Below the pieces are notes generated by a model. It saw nothing but the letters and a program-made list of their open reading frames with translations, did not search any database and was not told the DNA's origin. This document shows positions 1 through 8,179 of a DNA stretch of 64,000 bases, piece after piece; position 1 is the first letter of the stretch, and each line of letters opens with the position of its first letter. A program made the position numbers and the translations under genes. The stretch covers positions 682,001 to 746,000 of the forward strand of contig CAWGTU010000001.1 of assembly GCA_963825635.1 (NCBI GenBank). The letters are read 5' to 3'. This DNA is from JAOUEA01 sp963825635 (GTDB taxonomy: Bacteria > Actinomycetota > UBA4738 > HRBIN12).

Positions 1-540
1 GATCTCGTCGTCGAGAACGATCGAGCGGCGGCGACTCGGTCGATGCTCGACCACCTGATCGACGCGGGGGCGCGCCGGGTCGGCATGATCGGCCTGCGCA
101 CGTTCGAGACGTTCTCCGAGGATGCGGTCGCTGCGTACCATGCGTGGTGCGCCGATCGCGGGGAAGCGCCGTTCGTGCATACGGTCGACGCCGATTCCAC
201 GGCGTCGGCGCAGGATCTCAGGGCAGGGGCGGCCGCGTTCCTGGATCGGGCCGACCGCCCCGACGGTGTCTTCTGCCTGTACGAGCGCCAGGCCGTGGAG
301 CTGATCGCGGCTGCGAACGAGGCAGGCGTCGATGTCCCCGCCGACCTGCTCGTGGCGACGATCGCGGAGGTGGGTCTCGCCGCGTCGGCGCACCCAGGGC
401 TCACGACCCTCGAGCTCAACCAGGACCGGCTGGGAGAGGTCGCGGCGACGCTGCTGGTCGACGTGCTCGAGGGGCGACCGGTCGTCTCGGTCCGCGACGT
501 GCCCACCTCGATCTCGGTGCGCGGTTCGACGACGCGGTAG
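1..540 (+). CDS. LacI-family transcriptional regulator, C-terminal part (5' end outside window)
   Basis: The reading frame is open from base 1 and ends in TAG at 540, so the DNA-binding domain and start lie outside the window. What remains is the second half of the periplasmic-binding-like effector domain: a segment reading LDHLIDAGARRVGMIG, then a DGVFCLYE stretch, then the final dimer-interface region. It aligns by eye with the same region of the complete LacI protein at 17161-18201 (LDHLVGSGARRVGIM, DALYCLSE), so the two are paralogues. LacI proteins usually repress nearby sugar or catabolic genes; the target cannot be read from this fragment. It converges on the DUF1501 gene with 3 bp between stop codons. 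Confidence 0.9.
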   Translation, partial: DLVVENDRAAATRSMLDHLIDAGARRVGMIGLRTFETFSEDAVAAYHAWCADRGEAPFVHTVDADSTASAQDLRAGAAAFLDRADRPDGVFCLYERQAVELIAAANEAGVDVPADLLVATIAEVGLAASAHPGLTTLELNQDRLGEVAATLLVDVLEGRPVVSVRDVPTSISVRGSTTR

Positions 541-543
541 CCG

Positions 544-1875
544 CTACGACGCCCGCTGCTGCACGACGTCGGGCCGGACGTTGTCGATGCCCGGGAAGAT
601 GCCGGCGACATCGCCGGCGCTCGCGCCGCACCGCTTCTCCAGCACCGAGGCCAGCAGGTTGCGGTAGTCGGTCGTCGCGTCGAGGTCGCCGTCGACGAGG
701 TCTGACTGCGCGATCCCCGGCCAGTCGCCGTGCACCTGCCCGCCCCTCACGCCGTCGCCCATCATGAAGACGGCCTGCCCGAAGCCGTGATCGGTGCCGC
801 CGGAGCCGTTCTCCTCGACCCGCCGCCCGAACTCGGTGAGCGTGATCAGCGTGACGTCGCCCATCGCGTTCCCGAGGTCGGTCGCGAACGCGGCGAGCGC
901 CGACGAGAACTCCCCGAGGTGGTCGACCATCCAGCCGCCATCGATGTCGCCTTGGCCGGCGTGCATGTCCCAGTCGCCGTAGTCCACCGCTGCCACCTGG
1001 AGCCCCACGTCGGCCTTGATCAGCTGGGCTACGTCGCGCAGGGCGTCGGCCGAGATTGGAGTCCGGGTAGACGGCGCCGTTGGCGGGCGTGTAGCCGGCC
1101 TCGCGCAGCTGCGACGCCGGTCGACAGGGCGACCGAGGCGGTGAGCGCGGGGCCGCGATCGATTCGGGGCGCGCCGTCGTGCACGCCCCGCAGGGCGGTG
1201 TCCCACCGTGCCTCCTCGTTCGCGGGTCACCAGGCACCCGAGAGGTCGAACCCTTCGATGTTCCACATCGCGAGCTCGGGCGCCGGTCCGAGGAACGCCG
1301 AGGCGGCGCTGTTCGAGCCGATCTGGGTGGCCTGGAACGGAGAGTCCGGTCTCGCGCAGCCCCAGGACTCGATCGAGCCATCCCGTGCGCAGCGACGTGC
1401 CGGGCGCCGCACGTTCCATCTCCTCCATCGCGCGAGAAGTGGGAGCGGTTCGGCTGGGCCATGCCGACGGCGTTCACGATGCCGAGCGAGCCCTCGTCGT
1501 AGAACGGCTTGAGGGGGGCCATGGCGGGGTGCATGCCGAAGTTCGCGTCGAGCGGCAGCAGTTGGTTCTGCGGCACCGCGATGCCCGGGCGATGGTTCAC
1601 GTAGTGGTCGTACTGGGCCGCCGCGGCCGGCACGACCGCCTGCAGGCTGTCCATGCCGCCACGGAGCGAGAGCACGACGAGCACGTCGCCGACGTAGGGC
1701 GTCGCGCCGAAGGCGAGTCGCGTGAACATCCCCTCGCTCGCGAGGCCGGCGACGATGCCGGTCGCTCCCGCCGCCTTCAAGAAGGAGCGGCGTGAGATCT
1801 CTGGTATGCGCGGACAGCCACACGGTTGGGCAGCGGGGTGACGTCGATCGTGGTGATGCGTTCTGGCTCTGGCAT
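544..1875 (-). pseudogene. DUF1501 family Tat-exported protein, multiply frameshifted
   Basis: Reading back from 1875, the pieces are an ATG segment MPEPERITTIDVTPLP, a shift, then a twin-arginine signal SRRSFLKAAGATG followed by VLVVLSLRGGMDSLQAVVP, the hallmark start of DUF1501. Further pieces in other frames are FLGPAPELAMWNIEGFDLSG and a long C-terminal part with DWDMHAGQ and TLTEFGRRVEENGSGGTDHG, ending at the TAG at 544-546. At least four frame changes are needed (near 1800, 1445, 1300 and 1050). DUF1501 proteins are alkaline-phosphatase-fold exported proteins of unknown function, habitually paired with DUF1800 as here; the start codon is 5 bp after the DUF1800 stop. The conserved residues on both sides of each shift favour base-calling indels over old decay, but this is not settled. 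Confidence 0.75.
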
Positions 1876-1880
1876 GTCGA

Positions 1881-3453
1881 TCACCGGATCCCGTGGCTGG
1901 GCGTGTCGAGGATCAGCGCCACCAGGTAGGGCAGACGCCAGCCCACGGCCGCGTCGTCTTCATCGAGTGGTGTCGCGGCGGTGACGCCGAGGAACGCGAG
2001 CACGGCGTCACGATGCGCGGCCGGGAGCTTGCGGAACACGAGGCGCTTCGCCAGCGCGTCCACGAGCGCGCCGTGGGTCTTCGGGAGCTTCTCCGGAAGC
2101 ACGTTCTTCCGGAGGTTCGGGCATCTTCAGGTGGTTCGCCGGCCACCATCCGGCCGGCGAGGTTCGACGTGCATGTTCCACCGACCGAGGGTGAGGCCCG
2201 GCCGAACGCCAGGGATCGCCGGCGTCCGGGTAGCCGTCGGGCGGCGCCCATCCCATCGGCAGGTGCCCGAGGCCCTCGGTCATCCAGTAGAGACCCTGCT
2301 GTCCGTCGACGCCCTCAGGATCGGGGCGGAAGTTCAGGATGCGCAGGGTCGCCGCGACGTCCTCGAAGGGGCGGCGCACCTTCTTCCCCACCGAGGAGTC
2401 GAACGCCTTGGAGCGGAAGAGCTTCTCGAGCACCGGCACGATCGCCGTGTCGTGGTCGAGGTAGGTCTCGGCGAGCGCGTCCACGAGCGACCGCGGCGGG
2501 TCGTCGGAGACGAACCGGTAGCAGAGCTTGCGAGCGATGCGTTCTGCCGTCGACGGGTGGTGCGCCAGGTAGTTCACGTAGGCGAGCCCGACGTCCTTGC
2601 CCTTGGCCTGGCTCTTGTTCGCGGCCTTCCATCCCATGACCTGGACCCGGCCGGTGTGGTGGGCCCAGTCGTGGTACTCGAACTCGCCTGTGTCCCAGCT
2701 GATGCCGAACCCCGTCAGCACCAGGGTCGACTGACGCATGTCTTCCTCGTCGTAGCCTCCGTCGACGCCGACCGAATGCAGCTCGAGGATCTCGCGGCCG
2801 TAGTTCTCGTTCGGATTGTCCTTCGTGCTCTCCGCGTTGTTGAGGTACATCATCATCGCGGGGTGCGTCGCGGACGCCCGCAGCATGTCCTTGAACTTGC
2901 CCAGCGCATGCTTGCGGATCACCCGCCGGTCGTAGTCGTGCCGGGACCACCAGCACGCCTCGTGCGGGTTCGTGATGTTCAGGTGGTTCGACCAGAAGTC
3001 GACCATCACCTCGAAGAGCTGTCGCTTGCTCCACGTGGCCCGCACGATCGCGGCCTGGCCGAGCGCGTACATCAGGTCCCACGAGCCCTCGAGCGTGTCA
3101 TAGGCCCGTCGCACCGTCATGTCGAGGTCCGGGTAGCGGTCGGCGACGTAGTCCAGGCAGAAGCTGTCGTTCACGCTCGAGGGGTGGAGCTGGCGATCGA
3201 GCCAGCGGTTGCGCCCGAGCCGGCGGATCTCCTTCGCGAGATCCTCGGTCGGACCGAACGTCGCCCGCCGGAGCAGGTGCAGGTCGGGATCGGTGGCCAC
3301 GAGCGAGCCACCCGCTCCGGCCGGCAGGGCGTCGAACACCCCCGCGGCCACCCCGGATCCTGCGAGCACGCTGCCGACCGCGGCGGCGCGCACGAAGTTG
3401 CGCCGAGACACGGCCGCGGTGGCGAGTCCCGCGCCGTCATCACCCCTCGTCAT
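1881..3453 (-). CDS. DUF1800 family Tat-exported protein (frameshifted near its 3' end)
   Basis: The ATG at 3453 begins MTRGDDG and a twin-arginine signal (SRRNFVRAAAVGSVLAG), followed by the DUF1800 body: LLRRATFGPTEDL, then WSNHLNI, then NENYGREILELHSVG, then RKLCYRFVSDDPP. The frame is intact to about 2215. Three small indels near 2214, 2165 and 2107 are then needed to join LTLGRWNMHVE, AGWWPANHLKMPEPPE and the natural C-terminus LPEKLPKTHGALVDALAKR, ending at the TGA at 1881-1883. DUF1800 is a large exported family of unknown biochemical role found next to DUF1501. Both are expected outside the membrane via the Tat system. A purine-rich RBS (GAGGGGG) precedes the start inside a hairpin (see 3442-3477). 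Confidence 0.85.
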
Positions 3454-3477
3454 GCGAGCCCCCTCATGACGAGGGGT
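3442..3477 (-). promoter_or_regulatory. Inverted repeat covering the DUF1800 start codon
   Basis: ACCCCTCGTCATG (3442-3454) and CATGACGAGGGGT (3465-3477) are perfect 13-bp inverted arms around a 10-nt spacer. In the minus-strand mRNA the right half of the stem contains the ATG at 3451-3453, and the loop holds the GAGGGGG Shine-Dalgarno, so folding would hide the start codon. This could be a translational switch or a protein operator. The repeat is seen directly; the role is inference. Confidence 0.5.
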
Positions 3478-3593
3478 ATCGGCGTCGGCCGACTCACGTC
3501 TTGACCTGCGCGGCAAGGGAAGCGACGTTCGGCCGATGCTCCCCGCCATCGGGCGGAGGCTGACCGACAGACGCGGCGACCGACGGGGACGCG

Positions 3594-4784
3594 TCAGGCC
3601 GGGTCGAGCACGATCTGGCGTACGTCGGTGCGACCGCTCGCGAATCCCGCGCCGCAGTACGCGAGGTAGTAGCGCCACATGCGCCGGAAACGCTCGTCGA
3701 AGCCCATCGTCGCGATGCGAGGCCACGCCGCGTCGAACCGCTCGAGCCAGCACGCGAGCGTGCGTGCATAGGAGGCGCCGAACCCGGCGTCCTCGCGCCA
3801 GTCGAGCCGGTGCCGCGCGGCGAGCTCGCGCAGCACCCACGGCGCCGGCACCTGGCCACCCGGGAAGATGTAGCGACGAGCGAAGTCCGGGTGCTCGTCG
3901 GATTCGCGCCAGTGACGGTCGGCGACCACGATCAGCTGCAGTCCGATCGAGCCTCCCGCGCGTACGCGCGAGCGGAGCTGCCGGAAGAACGGATCCCACA
4001 GCTGCTTGGGGATCGACTCCATCATCTCCACGGACACGATGCGATCGTAGGTTCCCTCGATCGTGCGGAAGTCCTGCAGGCGGGCGTCGACGCGGTCGAC
4101 GAGGCCGTGCTCGACGACGAGCTTCTCGACGTACTCGTGCTGTTCCTTCGAGATCGTCACGGTGGTGACCCGACAGCCGAGCTCGGCGGCAAGGAAGACG
4201 GCGAACCCGCCCCAGCCCGAGCCGATCTCCAGCACGTGCTCGCCTTCCTGCACGCCCGTGCGTGCGGCGAGGCGCACGTACTTGCGCCGCTGCGCGTCCT
4301 CGAGCGCCTCGTCGGGGTCGGCGAAGACCGCCGAGGAGTACGTCATCGTCTCGTCGAGCCACTCCGCGTAGAAGTCGTTGCCGAGGTCGTAGTGCTGCAC
4401 GACGTCGGTGAGCGGGCCTCGCGGACGTGACGGATCGCCGAGCACCCGCCACGCCCACCGTCCGAACCTGTGGAGCCGGTCCGGCACGGGGGCCCGGTAC
4501 TCGGGCTCGAGGTGCAGGGCGCACAGTTCGAGGAACGCCTCGAGGTCGTCGACGTCGTAGTCGCCGCGAACGTAGGCGTCGGCGAGCCCGATCGCGCCGG
4601 TCGTGGTGACGAGCCGGAGCGGCCGCCACCGGTGCAGTGACACGTGGGCGGCGGGGCCCGCGTGGCGTCCTTCGTACACGAGGTGCGTGCCGTCGGGGAG
4701 CGTGATCGAGGCTCGGCCTGCGCGGACGCGAGCCCCGACGATGTCGAGGATCCGTCGCTCGGCGGTGCCCGCGAGCGCGTTCAT
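3594..4784 (-). CDS. Cyclopropane-fatty-acyl-phospholipid synthase family methyltransferase
   Basis: A 396-residue SAM-dependent methyltransferase. Visible motifs are the CFA signature YDLGNDFYAEWLDETMTYSS, the SAM-binding glycine loop VLEIGSGWGGFAVFLA, and the downstream VEMMESIPKQLW (usually VGMxEHVG). Family members transfer a methylene or methyl group from SAM onto the double bond of an unsaturated phospholipid acyl chain, forming cyclopropane or mid-chain methyl-branched lipids. The ATG at 4784 overlaps the DUF1365 stop by 4 bp (ATGA), making it the third gene of a tight operon with an FAD oxidoreductase. That trio suggests methyl branching followed by redox processing (tuberculostearate- or furan-fatty-acid-like chemistry) more than simple cyclopropanation. 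The ESIP variant of the usual EHVG stretch also hints at a non-classical product. Confidence 0.9.
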   Translation of the reverse strand: MNALAGTAERRILDIVGARVRAGRASITLPDGTHLVYEGRHAGPAAHVSLHRWRPLRLVTTTGAIGLADAYVRGDYDVDDLEAFLELCALHLEPEYRAPVPDRLHRFGRWAWRVLGDPSRPRGPLTDVVQHYDLGNDFYAEWLDETMTYSSAVFADPDEALEDAQRRKYVRLAARTGVQEGEHVLEIGSGWGGFAVFLAAELGCRVTTVTISKEQHEYVEKLVVEHGLVDRVDARLQDFRTIEGTYDRIVSVEMMESIPKQLWDPFFRQLRSRVRAGGSIGLQLIVVADRHWRESDEHPDFARRYIFPGGQVPAPWVLRELAARHRLDWREDAGFGASYARTLACWLERFDAAWPRIATMGFDERFRRMWRYYLAYCGAGFASGRTDVRQIVLDPA

Positions 4785-5632
4785 CGCGCGAGCGTACCCC
4801 GGCCCGAGCCGGCTCCGGAAGTCAACCGTGCCGGACGGTTGGCGCCCTCCACCACGGTCATCGGTGAGGCGGGGGGCGCGCCGCGTCGCCGGTAGGGGGC
4901 GCCCTTGCGCCACAGCTTCAGCGCCTCCCAATGGATACCCCCGATCACCTTCACGGTGACCAACGGATACCGGAGCAGCGCCGACGCGAGCGAGCGCCCG
5001 GTGAGCGGCCGGCGACGTGCCCCCAGCGTGGCCACCAACACCTGGCCGCCGGCCGCGGTCTCCCGCACCACGACGGAGATGCGCTCGTCGGGCACCCGCG
5101 TGGAGAAGTCGTACGTCGCGGCCATGTCGATGAACGGCGAGACGAACAGCTCCTTGTCGAAGATCGTGCGCACGCTGTGGCCGCGGTCGTTGCCCGTCAC
5201 GTCGCCGGGGGAGACGGGCACGAGGTAGTCGTGCCACTCCCCGAACGTGTTCGAGACCTCGTAGAGGATCGCCCGAAGCTCGCCGTCGGGCCCGTGGCAG
5301 AACCACACCGAGATCGGGTTGAACGCGTAGCCGAAGACGCGAGGGAAGGCGAGGATGCGCACGGGCCCGCCTTCGAGGTCGATGTCCGCCTCGGCGAGCC
5401 TCTCCTCGATCCACGGTCGCAGCGGCGATCCGTCCCGGGCCCCGTGGTCGGCATCGTGGAAGCTGACCGGCGCCGGGCGGTTGAGCCCGAAGCCGGGGAC
5501 CCGGCGGTCGAGCTCCGGCAGCTCGTCGAGGTCGGCGAGCAGGTACCACACCCCGTAGGACATGCGATGGCGCCGGGGGAAGAACCGTTCGTGCATCACG
5601 TTCCCGACGTAGAGGGCGCTGTGCATGCTCAT
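4781..5632 (-). CDS. DUF1365 domain-containing protein
   Basis: A 283-residue protein that matches DUF1365 from its first residues: HSALYVGNVMHERFFPRRH, then YLLADLDELPEL, then FGYAFNPISVWFCH, then ALRYPLVTVKVIGGIHWEALKLW written here as RYPLVTVKVIGGIHWEAL. The biochemical role of DUF1365 is not established, but it is strongly linked with FAD amine-oxidase-like proteins and CFA-type methyltransferases, exactly the neighbours here. Both junctions are 4-bp ATGA overlaps, so translation is probably coupled. The start at 5632 is preceded by GGAGG-like sequence and fits the family N-terminus. By context it belongs to a membrane-lipid modification pathway. Confidence 0.85.
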   Translation of the reverse strand: MSMHSALYVGNVMHERFFPRRHRMSYGVWYLLADLDELPELDRRVPGFGLNRPAPVSFHDADHGARDGSPLRPWIEERLAEADIDLEGGPVRILAFPRVFGYAFNPISVWFCHGPDGELRAILYEVSNTFGEWHDYLVPVSPGDVTGNDRGHSVRTIFDKELFVSPFIDMAATYDFSTRVPDERISVVVRETAAGGQVLVATLGARRRPLTGRSLASALLRYPLVTVKVIGGIHWEALKLWRKGAPYRRRGAPPASPMTVVEGANRPARLTSGAGSGRGTLAR

Positions 5633-6945
5633 CCTCCGACCCCTGCCGGTTCGAGGCCGATCGCGGAAACGACGGGCGGCTCGGCCGGCCCGGTCGCCCA
5701 TGGTGCGGGCGCGCCGAGCCTCGCTGCGACCTCGAGGCCGGCGCGCAGGCCGTCCTCGTGGAACCCGTACCCGCAGTAGCTGCCGCAGAACCAGGTGCGG
5801 CGGATCCCCTGCACCGACGCCAGCTCCGACTGCGCCTCGACGGAGGCTCGGTCGTACTGGGGATGGTGGTAGACGAACGACGCGACCCGATCGCGGGGTT
5901 CCTCGACCGGGTTCAGCGTCACGAACACCGGGCGCTCGGTGTCGAGGTTCTGCAGCAGGTTCATCCAGTAGGTGAGCGAGACGCCCCCGTCGGCGCCGGC
6001 CCCGCCGCGCTCCCGCGCCTGGTAGTTCCAGCTCGACCAGGCCCGGCGCCGACGCGGCATCGCGGCCGGGTCGTGATGGAGCACCGCCAGGTTCTCCTGG
6101 TACGTGAACGATCGCAGCAGGTGCCGCTCCTCGGCCGTGGCGTCGTTCCCGAGCATCGTCAGGGCGGTGTCGGCGTGCGTGGCGACGACCACGTGGTCGA
6201 ATCGCTCGGCCCGCCCCCGCCGATCGCGGACCAGCACCGAGCCGGGATCGCGCACCACCGAGTCGACCGGGGTCGCGAGACGGACGTCATCGAGCGACGC
6301 GGCGACCCGACGCACGTACTCGCGGCTCCCGCCGCTCACGGTGCGCCACTGCGGGCGGTTCCCGAGATCGAGCAGTCCGTGGTTGTCGAGGAAGCCGGCC
6401 ATCGTCGCCGCCGGGTACGAGAGCATCTGCCGCAGGTTCGAGGACCAGATGCACGCCACCATGGGCAGCAGGAAGTCGTCGCGGAACGCCGACGAGTAGC
6501 CGGCGTGTTCGAGCCACTCGCCCGTGGACTCGCCGGGTTCCCGTCCGACGAGCGCCTTCGCCTCGCGGCTGAACCGCACGATCTCATGGACCATCCGCAG
6601 GTACGAAGGTCGCAGCAGGTTCGACGGCTGCGCCAGCAGGCCGAGCACGCGCGCGCGGTACTCGAACGCTCCGCCCTCCGCCGAGACCGAGAACGACATG
6701 TCGCTGGGCTCGGTCGCCACGCCGGTCGCCTCGAACAACCGGACGAGGTTCGGGTAGTTCCGCTCGTTGTAGACGATGAAGCCGGTATCGACGGGCACGG
6801 CCCGGCCGCGGTCCTCGATCTCGACGGTGTTCGCGTGTCCTCCGAGACGATCCTGGGCTTCGAACACCGCGACCTCGTGGTGCCGGGAGAGAGCCCAGGC
6901 GGCGCCCAGCCCCGATATGCCACTACCGATCACGGCGATCTTCAC
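5629..6945 (-). CDS. FAD-dependent oxidoreductase, amine-oxidase family
   Basis: A 438-residue flavoprotein beginning with the dinucleotide-binding fold KIAVIGSGISGLGAAWALS, followed by EAQDRLGGHANTVE (the second FAD-contact region) and ending with WFCGSYCGYGFHEDGLRAG, the conserved C-terminal FAD closure of the amine-oxidase/phytoene-desaturase superfamily. The GTG at 6945 is preferred because GAGGAG lies 7 nt upstream; an ATG at 6966 lacks such a site. It heads the operon with DUF1365 and the CFA-type methyltransferase. In comparable operons this enzyme is thought to desaturate or reduce the methylated acyl chain; the exact reaction here is unknown. It is divergent from the fatty-acid desaturase at 7204, which could make its unsaturated substrate. 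Confidence 0.85.
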   Translation of the reverse strand: MKIAVIGSGISGLGAAWALSRHHEVAVFEAQDRLGGHANTVEIEDRGRAVPVDTGFIVYNERNYPNLVRLFEATGVATEPSDMSFSVSAEGGAFEYRARVLGLLAQPSNLLRPSYLRMVHEIVRFSREAKALVGREPGESTGEWLEHAGYSSAFRDDFLLPMVACIWSSNLRQMLSYPAATMAGFLDNHGLLDLGNRPQWRTVSGGSREYVRRVAASLDDVRLATPVDSVVRDPGSVLVRDRRGRAERFDHVVVATHADTALTMLGNDATAEERHLLRSFTYQENLAVLHHDPAAMPRRRRAWSSWNYQARERGGAGADGGVSLTYWMNLLQNLDTERPVFVTLNPVEEPRDRVASFVYHHPQYDRASVEAQSELASVQGIRRTWFCGSYCGYGFHEDGLRAGLEVAARLGAPAPWATGPAEPPVVSAIGLEPAGVGG

Positions 6946-7203
6946 GTTCCGACTCCTCGTCTCCATCGTCTCGGCCGCCTGGTCGGGCGACCACTGCTCA
7001 CGTCTTCGCGCTTGACCGGGCGTCGGACGTCCCCGAGCGGACCGGCCTTCTTACGCGGTACCCTTGGAAGAGTTCCACCACGCCGCTCCTTGAGCGATAC
7101 ACCCAGCGTGTCACATCGGTGCAGAGGTTTTGGTGCTGAACCTATGCACAAACCCATGCGGCACCAGCCGGGCGACGAACCGGGACCGACCGAGGAGCGA
7201 GCG

Positions 7204-8169
7204 ATGACCCCAGCGAACGGAGCGGGCGCCCCCCGCATGTCCAGCGAGGCGATCCTGCACGAGCTGATGCCCCAGGTGGGCTCGGCCCTCGATCGCCACG
7301 TGGCGACCACGTCGGAGTGGATGCCGCACGACTACGTGCCGTACGAGGAGGGCCGGAACTTCGTCAAGGAGCCGTGGCAGGCCGCCGACTCACGGCTCCC
7401 CGACGTGGCGCAGACCGCCCTCGAGGTCAACCTGCTCACCGAGGACAACCTGCCCTACTACCACCTGAGCTTGTGGCGTACGTTCGGGAACGAGGAGGCG
7501 TGGGGCGAGTGGGTCCGGCGGTGGACCGCCGAGGAGGGCCGACACGCGATCGTGTTGCGCGACTACCTCACGGTCACGCGCGGCGTCGACCCGACGGTCC
7601 TGGAGCAGGGACGCATGGATCAGGCGCTGCGCGGTTGGTACCCGGAGTTCGCCGAGCAAGGGCCGCTCGACGGCGTCGTGTTCACGACGATCCAGGAACT
7701 CGCGACCCGCATCTCTCACCGCAACACGGGCGCGATCACCGACGACGAGACGGCCGAGAAGCTCTGCGCGCGCGTCGCCACCGACGAGAACCTGCACTAC
7801 GTCTTCTACCGCGACATGGCTGTCAGCGCGATCGAGCTCGATCCGAACGCGATGGTCGAGGCGATGCATCGGCAGATCACGAACTTCGCGATGCCCGGTG
7901 CGGGCATCCAGGGCTTCCGCGAGAAGGCCAAGGCGATGGCGCAGGCCGGCATCTACAACCTGCGGATCCATCACGACCAGGTGCTGCGGCCGATCCTCGA
8001 CAAGCACTGGAGGCTCGCCGACCTGCAGGGCCTCAGCGACCACGCGAAGCGCCTGCGCGAGGAGATCTACGCGTACGTCGCGAGGCTCGACCGGGTCGCG
8101 ACGAAGCTCGGAGAGCCCCTCGGTCCGGTGCGCGGCGACATCTCGAGCGACCCGATCGGCCAGGCCTGA
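7204..8169 (+). CDS. Acyl-ACP desaturase-like / ferritin-like fatty acid desaturase
   Basis: A 321-residue soluble di-iron protein. Two iron-binding motifs of the stearoyl-ACP desaturase family are visible: EEGRH near residue 117 (EExxH) and DENLH near residue 198 (ExxH), together with LLTEDNLPYYH upstream. The family introduces a cis double bond into acyl-ACP or acyl-CoA using O2 and reduced ferredoxin. The start at 7204 has GAGGAG 7 nt upstream; an earlier in-frame ATG at 7144 lacks such a site. It is transcribed away from the FAD oxidoreductase/DUF1365/CFA operon, and a shared 258-bp divergent control region makes sense if the desaturase supplies the unsaturated chains that the methyltransferase modifies. 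Confidence 0.85.
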   Translation: MTPANGAGAPRMSSEAILHELMPQVGSALDRHVATTSEWMPHDYVPYEEGRNFVKEPWQAADSRLPDVAQTALEVNLLTEDNLPYYHLSLWRTFGNEEAWGEWVRRWTAEEGRHAIVLRDYLTVTRGVDPTVLEQGRMDQALRGWYPEFAEQGPLDGVVFTTIQELATRISHRNTGAITDDETAEKLCARVATDENLHYVFYRDMAVSAIELDPNAMVEAMHRQITNFAMPGAGIQGFREKAKAMAQAGIYNLRIHHDQVLRPILDKHWRLADLQGLSDHAKRLREEIYAYVARLDRVATKLGEPLGPVRGDISSDPIGQA

Positions 8170-8179
8170 CCGAGTCGCC

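Noticed and set aside
7144..7203. Upstream start of the fatty-acid desaturase at 7144
   Set aside because: No RBS there, whereas ATG 7204 has GAGGAG 7 nt upstream; the extra residues are not family-like.
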